From assembly GCA_031179165.1 (NCBI GenBank), contig JAPSIC010000018.1, positions 1 through 32,621 of the forward strand: a stretch of DNA of 32,621 nt, in the 5' to 3' direction. The notes beneath the pieces are model-generated. The model searched no databases. It worked only from the letters and a program-made list of their open reading frames with translations, and had not been told where the DNA came from. Origin of the DNA: Brevibacterium sp. (GTDB taxonomy: Bacteria; Actinomycetota; Actinomycetes; Actinomycetales; Brevibacteriaceae). Numbering within the stretch: the first letter of the stretch is position 1; the number at the start of each line of letters is the position of its first letter. The position numbers and the translations under genes are program-made. This document shows, one piece after another, positions 1 through 8,017 of the stretch.

Positions 1-595
1 TGAACCGTGCGTGATCGACGCCCGGGCGGGCGACGACGACCGCGTGGGGATCGGCGCCGAGTTCGTGGATGAGGTCGCGCCTCTCCGCGGGCGTGTTCGC
101 GACGAGCAGGTCCACCGCCGAGGCGATCCTGTTCTCCGCGTGCAGCCGCTGGGGCCGTTCGTGATTCGTCTCCGAGTCGCGGTTCTTCACCGCGCCGATC
201 GTGTGCATGCTGACGACGAGCCCGGGCCCGGTCTCCTCGGCGAGCTCCCGGGCGCGCAGTGCCGCCTCGGCGGAGATCCAGTAGTGCGCCCAGATGAGAT
301 CGGCCGAGGTGAAGCTCGGGTGGGCGAGCAGCAGCGCGGCGATCTCATCGATGGCGTCGGCGAGATCGTCCTTGTCCGCGGCGTCGACGGGCAGATGGTG
401 GAGGCGGACGGTGTCAGGCAGCCGGGCACCGGCGGGATCGGCCGGGGCAGGGTCGGCGGTGAACACGTCGACCTCGTGGCCGGCTGCGGCCAGTGCGCGC
501 ACCGAGTGGTCGACGTAGACGTTCATGCCTCCTGCATCGCCTTGGCCCGGCTGAGCCACCGGCGAGGTGTGGATGGAGAGGACTGAGATGCGCAC
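1..595 (-). CDS. mshA: MshA-like D-inositol-3-phosphate glycosyltransferase, C-terminus cut by window edge
   Basis: This is a family 4-type glycosyltransferase that makes the first intermediate of mycothiol, joining GlcNAc from UDP-GlcNAc to inositol 3-phosphate in the cytosol. I translated it by hand because the ORF track omits it. It starts VRISVLSIHTSPVAQPG and continues GDAGGMNVYV, the N-terminal signature of MshA proteins. AGHEVDVFTA, VVSMHTIGAVKN and a segment near LVANTPAERRDLI follow in the expected order. About 198 residues are present, so roughly the second half (the nucleotide-sugar domain) lies outside the window. I chose the GTG at 595 because SVLSIHTSP must sit at the very N-terminus. 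A TAGACT box lies 6 nt upstream, so the mRNA may be leaderless. The overlapping plus-strand 191-aa ORF is a shadow. Confidence 0.85.
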   Translation of the reverse strand, partial: MRISVLSIHTSPVAQPGQGDAGGMNVYVDHSVRALAAAGHEVDVFTADPAPADPAGARLPDTVRLHHLPVDAADKDDLADAIDEIAALLLAHPSFTSADLIWAHYWISAEAALRARELAEETGPGLVVSMHTIGAVKNRDSETNHERPQRLHAENRIASAVDLLVANTPAERRDLIHELGADPHAVVVARPGVDHARF

Positions 596-601
596 GCGCC
601 C

Positions 602-607
602 AGTCTA
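602..607 (-). promoter_or_regulatory. -10 box of mshA, predicted leaderless start
   Basis: On the minus strand TAGACT is followed by six bases and then the GTG start codon. The expected transcription start therefore falls on the start codon itself. The box lies inside the last codons of the upstream hydrolase gene. I see no strong -35 element. The same hexamer sits at the same distance from the XRE regulator start at 3205. Confidence 0.45.
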
Positions 608-1411
608 GCCAAAGAACTCGCAGAGAATCCGGCGGACCTCGGACCGGCCCCTCCACAGGATCGAACCGGGAGGCAGGACCTCGAGATGCGACCCCGGAAT
701 GGCTGCGGCGATGTCCTCGGCGACCTCGACGGGGTGGGCCGGATCGTCCTCGTGCGTGAGCACCAGCACCTGACCGGGGAACCCCTTCAGGGCCGCGAGA
801 GGACTCTCGGCCTCGACGGCGATCTCGAGCGCGAGGCCGAGGCCGTCGGACATGTCCGTGTCGATGAGATTCTCGGCCTTCGCCCGTGTCCACGCCCGGG
901 CAGGGGGCAGCGCGGCCACCTCGGCGGGCTCCCGCGAGAGCATGAGGTCGACGACGCCCTCGACATCGCGGGCGGCGACGAGGGCGTGCAGCCGTTCGAG
1001 GTGGTCGCGGTTGCGGGCGGCCACCTCGGCCGGAAATCCGGTGAACGAGGCGGGCAGGACGAGGGCCACCTTCTCCAGCTCGCCGGCGGCGGGGTGGCCG
1101 ATCGCCAGCAGACGCAGCAGGCCCCCGGCCGACATCGAGACGCCGAGGGCCCGCGTCGCCGAGGTGGCCTCCAGGGCCTCGGCGAGCACCTCGGCGATCT
1201 GCGCGTAGGTCCACCCGGGACCGGGAGAGGGCCGGCCGCCGTGGCCGGGGAGGTGGAGGAAGTGCTTGGTCCCGGTGATGCCGGTGCCGAAGGGGCGGGT
1301 GTCGCGGATCGCGCCGGCGAATCCGTGCCCGAACAGGGTGTGCGGCTCTCCGTGGCCGAACGTCGCGATGTACCCGGTGTCAGCCCCGGGACGGTTGAGG
1401 TCGACCGTCAT
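605..1411 (-). CDS. alpha/beta-fold hydrolase
   Basis: This is a cytosolic alpha/beta-hydrolase-fold protein of 268 residues. A TFGHGEPHTLFGHGF stretch near residues 17-31 resembles the oxyanion-hole region. The nucleophile elbow GVSMSAGG puts Ser94 in an S-x-S-x-G context, and LVLTHEDDPAHP supplies a likely acid. The canonical catalytic His after the last strand is absent: the segment reads LPPGSILWRGRS where most relatives have a GH pair. It may be a weak or non-hydrolytic member. I chose the ATG at 1411, which overlaps the DUF2516 stop by one base (TGATG), over the in-frame TTG at 1414. It lies between the DUF2516 gene and mshA on the same strand, so the three are probably cotranscribed. 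The substrate is unknown. Confidence 0.75.
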   Translation of the reverse strand: MTVDLNRPGADTGYIATFGHGEPHTLFGHGFAGAIRDTRPFGTGITGTKHFLHLPGHGGRPSPGPGWTYAQIAEVLAEALEATSATRALGVSMSAGGLLRLLAIGHPAAGELEKVALVLPASFTGFPAEVAARNRDHLERLHALVAARDVEGVVDLMLSREPAEVAALPPARAWTRAKAENLIDTDMSDGLGLALEIAVEAESPLAALKGFPGQVLVLTHEDDPAHPVEVAEDIAAAIPGSHLEVLPPGSILWRGRSEVRRILCEFFG

Positions 1412-1722
1412 CAATAGTTGCGGTGGCGGCGATCGACGGCCTTGATCTTCGGGCGGACGTCGGTGAGGTAGACGATGGCGGCGACGAGTGCGGCGAGGTT
1501 GAGGATGATGATCCGCATGCCCAGCGGCGGCAGGGCGATGAGTGCGATCGCCAGCCCCACGCCGAGAAGGATCATCCAGAACTTCTTGCTCTGCTTGTCC
1601 ACGGCGCGGTAGTTCTCGTCCCTGTATCGCAGGCAGTCGATGAATGCCCAGATCTGGACGACGAACGCGGCCACGGTCAGGCCGAGGAAGATGAGGCGCT
1701 GAAAACCAGCAATGTACTCCAT
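1411..1722 (-). CDS. DUF2516 family small membrane protein
   Basis: This 103-residue integral membrane protein has three hydrophobic segments, roughly residues 7-26 (FLGLTVAAFVVQIWAFIDC), 45-62 and 66-84, with a charged loop (RYRDENYRAVDKQSKKF) between the first two. It ends in a basic tail. The length and layout match the actinobacterial DUF2516 family, whose function is not known. The ORF track begins 19 codons upstream. I chose ATG 1722 (MEYIAGF) because it is preceded by GGTGGG and begins just before the first membrane span. It is translationally coupled to the hydrolase downstream by a stop/start overlap. Confidence 0.75.
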   Translation of the reverse strand: MEYIAGFQRLIFLGLTVAAFVVQIWAFIDCLRYRDENYRAVDKQSKKFWMILLGVGLAIALIALPPLGMRIIILNLAALVAAIVYLTDVRPKIKAVDRRHRNY

Positions 1723-1924
1723 GCCCACCAGCCTAGCAATGCCCCCGGCGGCGGGCACTCGAACGGGGCGGATCCCCACCCGCCCGCCATGGTATTCACA
1801 CCTGGACCGCAGACTGCCGCGCCGCTCGGCAGTCGTGCCGCTGGGAGCCTGTGCTGCTGGACGTTCGCTCAGCGGTGGGCGATGGCATGCACAGGGCGCG
1901 GCGTGCGCCGGGCGCGGCTGGCGG
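1723..1924. other. gap between azlD and the DUF2516 gene
   Basis: I find no convincing gene here. ORFs crossing it are GC-driven shadows. It should hold the end of the azlCD transcript and the promoter of the DUF2516 operon, but I could not pick a convincing -10/-35 pair. Confidence 0.4.
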
Positions 1925-2314
1925 TCACAGCAGCCCGGTCGTGCGGATGAGCGCGCAGACGACCATGCCCGCGATCACGCAGACGAGCATCGGCACCCGC
2001 AGGATCGCGGCGAGCACTCCGACTCCGACGCCGATGAGGCGGCCGGGATCGGCGAGGTCCTTCCCGTCGAAGATCGCGGTGGTCGCGCAGACGGCGGCGA
2101 TGAGCACGACCGTTGCCCGGTCCATCCACTTGGTGGCCGCGGGCGTCGACTCGGCGGCGGGTGAGCCCGGTTCGGCCGAAGCAGGGGCGTCGGCCTTCGC
2201 CGTCCGCTGTCCCCGGGTCGCGACCGCGGCGCCGACCTTCACTCCGGCGAAGCGCATCGCATAGGTGCCCAGGCTCAGTGCGGCCAGCGCGATGAGGAAG
2301 CTGACGGCGCTCAT
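1925..2314 (-). CDS. azlD: AzlD-domain branched-chain amino acid exporter subunit
   Basis: This is the small subunit of an AzlCD-type exporter, a family that pumps out branched-chain amino acids and analogues. The 129-residue product has hydrophobic helices at the N-terminus (SFLIALAALSLGTYAMRF) and in the C-terminal half (TVVLIAAVCATTAIF, LIGVGVGVLAAILRVP, and the terminal MLVCVIAGMVVCALIR). GTYAMRF is typical of AzlD. An Ala/Pro/Ser-rich loop between the first two helices is longer than usual. The ATG at 2314 has a good GGAGGA ribosome site and overlaps the azlC stop codon as ATGA, so it is translationally coupled to azlC. The ORF track's longer start at 2431 lies inside azlC. Confidence 0.85.
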   Translation of the reverse strand: MSAVSFLIALAALSLGTYAMRFAGVKVGAAVATRGQRTAKADAPASAEPGSPAAESTPAATKWMDRATVVLIAAVCATTAIFDGKDLADPGRLIGVGVGVLAAILRVPMLVCVIAGMVVCALIRTTGLL

Positions 2315-3111
2315 CGCGGGTCCTCCTTCGTCTCGCCGGCTCCGCCGGTCGCCTGCAGACTCGTCGTCTGCCGTCTCATCTCGCTGCCAGCCGTCCCGCT
2401 GCGAGCCGGCAGCGCCCGCCTGACCAGCCATCCGACCGCGACGAGGGCGAACACCGTCAGCGAGGTCACGGCACCCAGGCCCAGCGGCAGGAACGGGGTC
2501 AGCACCACCGAGATGATCACCCCGGCCAGGGTCAGCGCCAGCGTCGACCGGCTCCTCAGGTCACCGCGGATGAGGCAGAACAAGATGATGGGGAATGCCG
2601 CGTCCAGGCCGAGCAGATCGGCGTCGATGACGCCGCCGAGCCACTGGCCGAGCATCGCCCCGCCCGGCCAGGTCACCGCGATGGCCGCTCCCATCAGGAG
2701 GAAGGCACGCCACCGCGCTCGGGAACCGGTGAGACTGCGGGCGACGGCGATCGTTTCGTCGTTGACCCAGTGGGCCGCGATGAGGGCGCGCCAGTCCTGC
2801 GGGACGAACGGCCCTGCCGCCATTCCGAAGGCGAAGTTCCGTGAGTTGACGAGCAGCCCGGCGAGAACGGCGAGGAGCGGGGCTCCACCGGCGGCGATGA
2901 CTCCGACGAAGGTGAACTCCGCGGCCCCGCCGAGCGCGAAGACGGCCAGCAGCAGCGTCTGCCACCAGGCGAAACCCGAAACAGCACTGATCGCACCATA
3001 GGACAGCGCGACCGCGAGGATCGTCACGGTGATGATCGCGACCGCGCGATAGGTCGATCCGGGCAGCACCCGCTCGATCGACCAGACATCCGTACGAAAC
3101 ACTGAACCCAT
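2311..3111 (-). CDS. azlC: AzlC family branched-chain amino acid exporter, large subunit
   Basis: This is the large membrane subunit of the AzlCD exporter, 266 residues long. It has many hydrophobic helices (AVAIITVTILAVALSYGAIS, TLLLAVFALGGAAEFTFVGV) and the family-typical region LLVNSRNFAFGMAAG followed by HWVNDETIA. The C-terminal tail is polar and rich in Arg and Thr. I chose ATG 3111 (MGSVFRTD) because the ORF track's extension to 3669 runs through the divergent regulator gene and its promoter. It is the first gene of azlC-azlD. It is divergently transcribed from an XRE-cupin regulator, a common arrangement that implies local control. Membrane topology and pairing are clear; the actual substrate is inferred from the family. 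Confidence 0.88.
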   Translation of the reverse strand: MGSVFRTDVWSIERVLPGSTYRAVAIITVTILAVALSYGAISAVSGFAWWQTLLLAVFALGGAAEFTFVGVIAAGGAPLLAVLAGLLVNSRNFAFGMAAGPFVPQDWRALIAAHWVNDETIAVARSLTGSRARWRAFLLMGAAIAVTWPGGAMLGQWLGGVIDADLLGLDAAFPIILFCLIRGDLRSRSTLALTLAGVIISVVLTPFLPLGLGAVTSLTVFALVAVGWLVRRALPARSGTAGSEMRRQTTSLQATGGAGETKEDPR

Positions 3112-3204
3112 GTTCCATATACTGCACGATTTCCAGGCGTTCGTCAAGAAGAACGATCGGACGAAGAATGGAACGAACGGCCCCGATTCGTCTAGACTGG
3201 GACC
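3112..3204. promoter_or_regulatory. azlC/xre divergent regulatory region with two inverted repeats
   Basis: Two nested inverted repeats lie between the divergent genes: GTTCCAT (3112-3118) with ATGGAAC (3168-3174), and TTCGTC (3140-3145) with GACGAA (3160-3165). TAGACT at 3193-3198 is a likely -10 for the regulator; its start would fall on the ATG at 3205, giving a leaderless mRNA. The right arm ATGGAAC covers the expected -35 position, which fits autorepression by the XRE protein. Binding itself is an inference. Confidence 0.55.
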
Positions 3205-3825
3205 ATGAGCTCTCATACTCGCGCTCAGCCGCCGTCGTCTGACCTGCCATCGCAGCTCGCCACCGAGAACGCCGCTTCGCCGTCGCCTCGGGAGCAGATC
3301 GCGTCCGCCATCAGACGTGAGCGGACGAAGGCGGGGATGTCTCTGTCCGAACTCGCCCGCCGCGCGGGAATCGGCAAGTCCACGATGTCGGGCCTCGAGA
3401 CGGGAGCCGGCAACCCGAGCATCGAGACGATGTGGGCGCTCGCCTCCGCCCTCAATGTTCCGCTGGCCAGACTGCTCGATCCTCCGCAGCACGTGGTCGC
3501 ACTCATGCACGCGAAGGATCTGCCCAGCCTGCCGTCCATGTCCTCGAACTACGCGGCCACCCTGCTGTCGGCGGCCCCGGCTCATTCCCGCCGCGACATC
3601 TACCTGATCCGGGCCGAGCCGGGGGAGCCGCGCGACTCCCAGCCGCATCCGCCCGGAACCGTCGAGCACGTGATCATGGGCAGCGGTTCGGCGCGCATCG
3701 AGGTGGTCGGCGAATCATACGAACTCCACGTCGGCGACTACCTGACCTATCCCGGCGATCAGCCCCACCTCTTCACCGCGCTCGAGCCGGGGACGACCGC
3801 GACCTTCGTCGTCGAGAGCCGGTAG
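3205..3825 (+). CDS. XRE-family regulator with C-terminal cupin domain
   Basis: This two-domain transcription regulator of 206 residues probably controls azlCD. A polar N-terminal extension of about 28 residues precedes an HTH_3 domain at about 30-90 (IRRERTKAGMSLSELARRAG, GKSTMSGLETGAGNPSIETM). A cupin_2 sensor domain follows at about 130-206 (HPPGTVEHVIMGSG, VGDYLTYPGDQPHLFTAL). Proteins with this layout usually sense a small metabolite through the cupin barrel. A predicted -10 box lies 7 nt before the ATG and there is no ribosome site, suggesting leaderless translation. The gene is divergent from azlC and convergent with the FUSC gene across a 31-bp gap. Confidence 0.88.
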   Translation: MSSHTRAQPPSSDLPSQLATENAASPSPREQIASAIRRERTKAGMSLSELARRAGIGKSTMSGLETGAGNPSIETMWALASALNVPLARLLDPPQHVVALMHAKDLPSLPSMSSNYAATLLSAAPAHSRRDIYLIRAEPGEPRDSQPHPPGTVEHVIMGSGSARIEVVGESYELHVGDYLTYPGDQPHLFTALEPGTTATFVVESR

Positions 3826-3856
3826 CGTCTCACCGGAGCACCCGCAGACGGAGCGC

Positions 3857-4999
3857 TCACTCGACGGGCGGCCCGTCGGCGTTGTCCTCGGCGAGGACGG
3901 GCAGCCGCTCGTGGGCGGCGTCGCTCGTCAGCCCCGCCGCCTGCAGGAGGTCGGCGGCCAGGGGCCGCAGCAGGAGCACGAGGGACTCATCATGGAGGTC
4001 CCAGCTCCTCTCGGCCTTCGGATCGAGCCTGCCGGCCGCCTCGGCGAGAGCGTTCTCGGCCAGGGTCCGGTCGGTGCCGCGACGCAGGGCGATCTCGAGC
4101 TTCTTCGCCCCGTCGGCCAGGGATTCGACGTAGTCGGCGATGATGGGCTTCGGAACGCCGAGCTCGGTCATGGCCAGGACGCGGCGGGCGATGACTCGGA
4201 TCGTGCGCATCGCCCGGTCGGAGAAGGTGTGCGCCCGCGACAGCCGGGTCACCTCGGCGGCATGGCGCCTGCCGCGGGCATTGATCTTCGCCGCCTCCTG
4301 GGACACCTTGAGCGAGGACCCCCAGGAGTCGATGATGTCCTGGGTCTCGCGCGCCCGGTCGAGGGCCCGATCGGCGAGCTCGGGATCCGCGTTGCGCAGC
4401 GCCCTCGCCATCATCCCGAGGACGGCGTCGATCTCGTCGAGGAGGTTCGCCGCCTGGGCTCGCGGGACCTTGCGCGCGTCCCGGGGGATGACGAGCGCGA
4501 GGAGGATGGCGCAGATCGCGCCGACGAGGGCGTCGATCGTGCGCGGGAAGGGCTGGGAGGTGGCGGTGGCCGGGACCGCGATGACGTAGACGGATTGGAC
4601 GGCGATCTGGGTGATGAAGATTCCGCCCGAGTTGAGCATCGTGCCGATGAACAGACCGATCGCCAGGGTCACCGCCAGCTGCCAGATCCCACTGCCGTAG
4701 AGGTTGACCAGGACCTCGCCGACGAGCACCCCGAAGGTCGCCCCGATGCCGAAGTCGAGGGACCGACGCAGCCGCTTGTCGGCGACGACCCCGATCCCCA
4801 CCGCCGAGGCGACCGCGGCCAGGAACGGATAGGGGTGGTCGAGGACGTAGACGCAGAAGGAGTAGGCGGCGGTGGCGGCGATCGGGATCTGGACCATCTG
4901 CGCGAAGTTCGCTCGCACACGCCTGAGGCCCATCCGCACGCGATGGGCCACGGTGGAGAAGGCGCGCTCCGGCAGCCTCCTGACCTCAGGTTTCTTCAT
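3857..4999 (-). CDS. FUSC / aromatic acid exporter-like membrane protein
   Basis: This 380-residue protein has an N-terminal half of hydrophobic helices (IPIAATAAYSFCVYVL, FLAAVASAVGIGVVADKRLR, FGIGATFGVLVGEVLVNLY, LAVTLAIGLFIGTML, an ILLALVIPRD end) and a long soluble, helical, charged C-terminal half. This matches FUSC or aromatic-acid-exporter-family proteins, relatives of AaeB/YqjA-type efflux components. The C-terminal half has many Arg, Ala and Glu residues and may form helical bundles in the cytoplasm. The ATG at 4999 is preceded by AAAGGG. It is divergent from pepN. The transported compound, if any, is unknown. Family confidence is good, function is not. Confidence 0.75.
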   Translation of the reverse strand: MKKPEVRRLPERAFSTVAHRVRMGLRRVRANFAQMVQIPIAATAAYSFCVYVLDHPYPFLAAVASAVGIGVVADKRLRRSLDFGIGATFGVLVGEVLVNLYGSGIWQLAVTLAIGLFIGTMLNSGGIFITQIAVQSVYVIAVPATATSQPFPRTIDALVGAICAILLALVIPRDARKVPRAQAANLLDEIDAVLGMMARALRNADPELADRALDRARETQDIIDSWGSSLKVSQEAAKINARGRRHAAEVTRLSRAHTFSDRAMRTIRVIARRVLAMTELGVPKPIIADYVESLADGAKKLEIALRRGTDRTLAENALAEAAGRLDPKAERSWDLHDESLVLLLRPLAADLLQAAGLTSDAAHERLPVLAEDNADGPPVE

Positions 5000-5025
5000 C
5001 GGCCCTTTCTTCGATCGCTCCCGCT

Positions 5026-5038
5026 GTACTCAGAGTAC
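5026..5038. promoter_or_regulatory. GTACTCAGAGTAC perfect palindrome between FUSC gene and pepN
   Basis: This is a 13-bp perfect palindrome, GTACTC-A-GAGTAC, in the 84-bp divergent gap. It lies 27 bp from the FUSC start and 45 bp from the pepN start. Its place between two promoters makes it an operator candidate. No dedicated regulator gene is adjacent. Confidence 0.4.
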
Positions 5039-5083
5039 CGGAATTATGTCATGCTAAAGTCGGTGCGCCGAGGAGGCTATTGG

Positions 5084-7921
5084 ATGACAACGAACCTGAC
5101 CAGAGACGAAGCGCAGAGCCGTTCCCAGCTGCTGAAGGTCAAGCACTACACCGTTCATATCGACATCGGCAACGCCGAGTCGGAGGATATGACCTACCGG
5201 TCTCGGACGGAAGTCGCATTCAAGGCTCGCGCCTCCGGTCAGACGTTCATCGACCTCATCGCCGAGTCCGTGTCGAGGGTCGTCGTCAACGATTCCGAGC
5301 TCGATCCCGCCGAGGTGTTCGACGGCGCACGGGTGACCTTCCCCGTCCGCGAGGGCAAGAACTCGCTGTCGATCGAGGCCCAGGTCAGATACTCCACCTC
5401 GGGCGAGGGTCTGCACCGCTTCACCGATCCCGCCGACGGCAAGGTCTACCTCTACACGCAGTTCGAGCCCACCGATGCCCGGCGCGTGTTCGCGAACTTC
5501 GACCAGCCCGACCTCAAGGCCAAGTTCCAATTCAGCGTCACCGCTCCCGCGCACTTCCAGGTGCTCTCGAACCAGGCGGAGTCGAGCCGGGAAACCGAGG
5601 ACGGGTCGTCCGCCACCGAGGACGGGCCGTCCGCCACCGCCGGCACCGCCTCGCCGGTCACCCACCATTTCGCGCCGACGCTCAAGCAGTCGAGCTACAT
5701 CACCTGCATCACCGCCGGCCCCTACGAGGGAGCCACCGACCGGTGGACGGACCCCGCCACCGGCAGGGTGATCGAGCTCGGCGCGTGGTGCCGGGCGAGC
5801 CTCGTCGCCCACCTCGACGCCTCGGACATCTTCTCGATCACCAAGGCGGGACTGGAGTTCTTCAGCTCCGAGTTCGACTACCCCTACCCCTGGGGCAAGT
5901 ACGATCAGATCTTCGTCCCGGAGTACAACCTCGGCGCGATGGAGAATCCCGGCCTGGTCACGTTCACGGACTCCCTGATCTTCAAGGACAAGGTCACCGA
6001 CGCGATGTACGAGTCCCGGGCGAACGTCATCCTGCACGAGATGGCGCACATGTGGTTCGGCGATCTCGTGACGATGAAGTGGTGGGACGACCTGTGGCTC
6101 AAGGAGTCGTTCGCCGATTACATGGGCGGTCTGGCGCTGGCCGAGGCGACCCGGTTCAAGGACGGCTGGGTGACCTTCGCGCTTCGTCGCAAGGCCTGGG
6201 CCTACCGCCAGGACCAGTACCCGACGACGCATCCGATCGTCGCCGACATCCCCGACGTCGAGGCGGCGAAGCTCAACTTCGACGGCATCACCTACGCCAA
6301 GGGCGCCTCCGTGCTCAAGCAGCTGGTGGCGTTCGTCGGACGGGAGGCGTTCTTCGCCGGGTCCCGCCTCTACTTCCGGAGGTTCGAGTACCGCACCACC
6401 CAGCTCGCGGACTTCCTCGAATGCCTCGCCGAGGTGGCCCCCGAGAAGGACATCGCCGGCTGGGCCAGCGCGTGGCTGGGCACCTCCGGGGTGTCCGAGC
6501 TGTCCTTGGAGCTGACCACGCGTGAGGCCACCCCCTGGAACGCGTCGACACCCGCGGGCTCCGAGCCGGCGAGCTCCGGATCCGGAGTCGCTGGGCCCGG
6601 CACCGCAGGGACCGGCGCCTGGCCCTCGGGCCGCGACATCATCACCGCGGCGACGGTCACCCAGCTCGACTCCGCCGCCGGTGCCCGGCTGCTGCGCCCC
6701 CACACCCTGGAGATCGCGACGCTCGGACGCTCTGGGCGGGACCTGGTGCCCCTCGACACGGTCGCCGTCGACTTCTCGACCCAGTCGTGCGAGGTCGAGC
6801 AGCTGGTCGGGCGCGCCCGCGGTGAGATCACCCTGCTCAACTACGGGGACCACGACTACGCCAAGGTGCGGCTCGACCCGGCGTCGACGGAGACCGCGGT
6901 CACCTCGGTCTCGCGCATCATCGATCCGCTCTCCCGGGCGCTGACCTGGTCGGCGTTGGAGAACGCGGTGCGCGACGGGCTGCTGCCGGTCCACCGGTAC
7001 CTCACCGCCTACGCCCGCAGCCTGGGCAAGGAGAGTCACGCCGGGATCATGTCCGGCCTCAGCCAGACCGCTCTCACCTGCATCGACCAGTGGGTGTCGG
7101 ACCGCAACTACGAGACGGCCGTCTCCGGCCTGCTCGGTGCCGCCCTCGACGCCCTCGCGGCGGCGAGGTCGGGGTCGGACGCGCAGCTGCATCTGGCGAA
7201 CCTGGTCCTGGCCCTGACCTCGCGGACCGCCCGCTGCCTCAACTCGAGCCCGGCGATCCAGATGGGACGGTCGTTCGCCGCGCAGATCCTCGCGGTTCCG
7301 GTCGGCGATGAGATCGACCGGCTCAGTCCCGAGGGATCGGATTCCGGTGCGGAGGCCGGTTCGGCCGAACATGCGGCCGCCGCACGTCCGTTCAAGGGAC
7401 TGATCAACGACCATTCGCTGCGCTGGAATGCGCTGACGGCACTCGTGTGCCTGGGCTGGGCCGACCATTCGGACATCGCTGCGGAGTCACAGGCCGATTC
7501 CACGTCATCGGGTCGACTCCACGCGGCCACCGCCGCTGCCGCCACTCCCCTGCCGATCGCGAAGATCCGCGCATGGTCGGCGATCGCCGACGCGAAGTCG
7601 CTGAGCAACGACGTGCTGACCGCGATCATCTCCGGCTTCGTCGCCCCATCGACCGTGCCGTTGATCGAGGACTACGTCGACGAGTACTTCCACCGGCTGA
7701 GCGGCTTCTGGGCGGAGAACTCGATCGAGATCGCCCGTCGACTCGTCGTCGGGCTCTATCCGCAGTGGTCGGTCGACGACGAGGCGGTGGTGGAGCGGAC
7801 CGACGCCTGGCTCGGCGAGCACCAGGACGCCCCGGCAGCACTGCGTCGGCTGCTCATCGAACGCCGCGACGACCTCGCTCGGGCCGTCTTCCTCAAGTCG
7901 ACCCAGAGTTCTCGCCACTGA
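5084..7921 (+). CDS. pepN: aminopeptidase N (M1 zinc metallopeptidase)
   Basis: This cytosolic M1-family aminopeptidase removes N-terminal residues from peptides. The zinc site is complete: HEMAH (His318, Glu319, His322) and Glu341 in WLKESFADYMG, with the exopeptidase motif GAMEN at 284-288 and the catalytic Tyr404 in GITYAKGASVLKQL. The N-terminal beta domain contains QFEPTDARRVFANFDQPDLK. The C-terminal helical domain runs to residue 945, which is long for the family. Two low-complexity inserts explain part of this: a Ser/Thr/Asp/Gly-rich one near 168-190 that holds a 21-bp tandem repeat, and an Ala/Ser/Gly/Pro-rich one near 486-520. I chose ATG 5084 because GAGGAGG lies about 8 nt upstream. 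The ORF track's start at 3911 is an artefact running through the FUSC gene. Confidence 0.95.
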   Translation: MTTNLTRDEAQSRSQLLKVKHYTVHIDIGNAESEDMTYRSRTEVAFKARASGQTFIDLIAESVSRVVVNDSELDPAEVFDGARVTFPVREGKNSLSIEAQVRYSTSGEGLHRFTDPADGKVYLYTQFEPTDARRVFANFDQPDLKAKFQFSVTAPAHFQVLSNQAESSRETEDGSSATEDGPSATAGTASPVTHHFAPTLKQSSYITCITAGPYEGATDRWTDPATGRVIELGAWCRASLVAHLDASDIFSITKAGLEFFSSEFDYPYPWGKYDQIFVPEYNLGAMENPGLVTFTDSLIFKDKVTDAMYESRANVILHEMAHMWFGDLVTMKWWDDLWLKESFADYMGGLALAEATRFKDGWVTFALRRKAWAYRQDQYPTTHPIVADIPDVEAAKLNFDGITYAKGASVLKQLVAFVGREAFFAGSRLYFRRFEYRTTQLADFLECLAEVAPEKDIAGWASAWLGTSGVSELSLELTTREATPWNASTPAGSEPASSGSGVAGPGTAGTGAWPSGRDIITAATVTQLDSAAGARLLRPHTLEIATLGRSGRDLVPLDTVAVDFSTQSCEVEQLVGRARGEITLLNYGDHDYAKVRLDPASTETAVTSVSRIIDPLSRALTWSALENAVRDGLLPVHRYLTAYARSLGKESHAGIMSGLSQTALTCIDQWVSDRNYETAVSGLLGAALDALAAARSGSDAQLHLANLVLALTSRTARCLNSSPAIQMGRSFAAQILAVPVGDEIDRLSPEGSDSGAEAGSAEHAAAARPFKGLINDHSLRWNALTALVCLGWADHSDIAAESQADSTSSGRLHAATAAAATPLPIAKIRAWSAIADAKSLSNDVLTAIISGFVAPSTVPLIEDYVDEYFHRLSGFWAENSIEIARRLVVGLYPQWSVDDEAVVERTDAWLGEHQDAPAALRRLLIERRDDLARAVFLKSTQSSRH
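5594..5635 (+). repeat. 21-bp tandem repeat, two copies, inside pepN
   Basis: Two adjacent 21-bp units beginning ACCGAGGACGGG differ at one base. They encode a seven-residue repeat (TEDGxSA) in a low-complexity insert of pepN that lies outside the catalytic motifs. Confidence 0.8.
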
Positions 7922-8017
7922 GCGACGATCCGCCGAGGCGACCGTCGAGGCGACGAGCCGCCTCGGCGACGGCGCGGGCAGCGGAGAGTCCGGTTCCGGG
8001 CCAGAGGCTCCGAGTCA

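Noticed and set aside
5054-7468. 804-residue minus-strand ORF opposite pepN
   Set aside because: It is an Arg/Gly/Asp-rich mirror of a convincing M1 peptidase reading, typical of shadow ORFs in GC-rich DNA.
3911-7921. 1336-residue plus-strand ORF
   Set aside because: Only the part from 5084 is the aminopeptidase. The upstream portion runs antisense through the FUSC gene and lacks protein-like sequence; GAGGAGG marks the real start.
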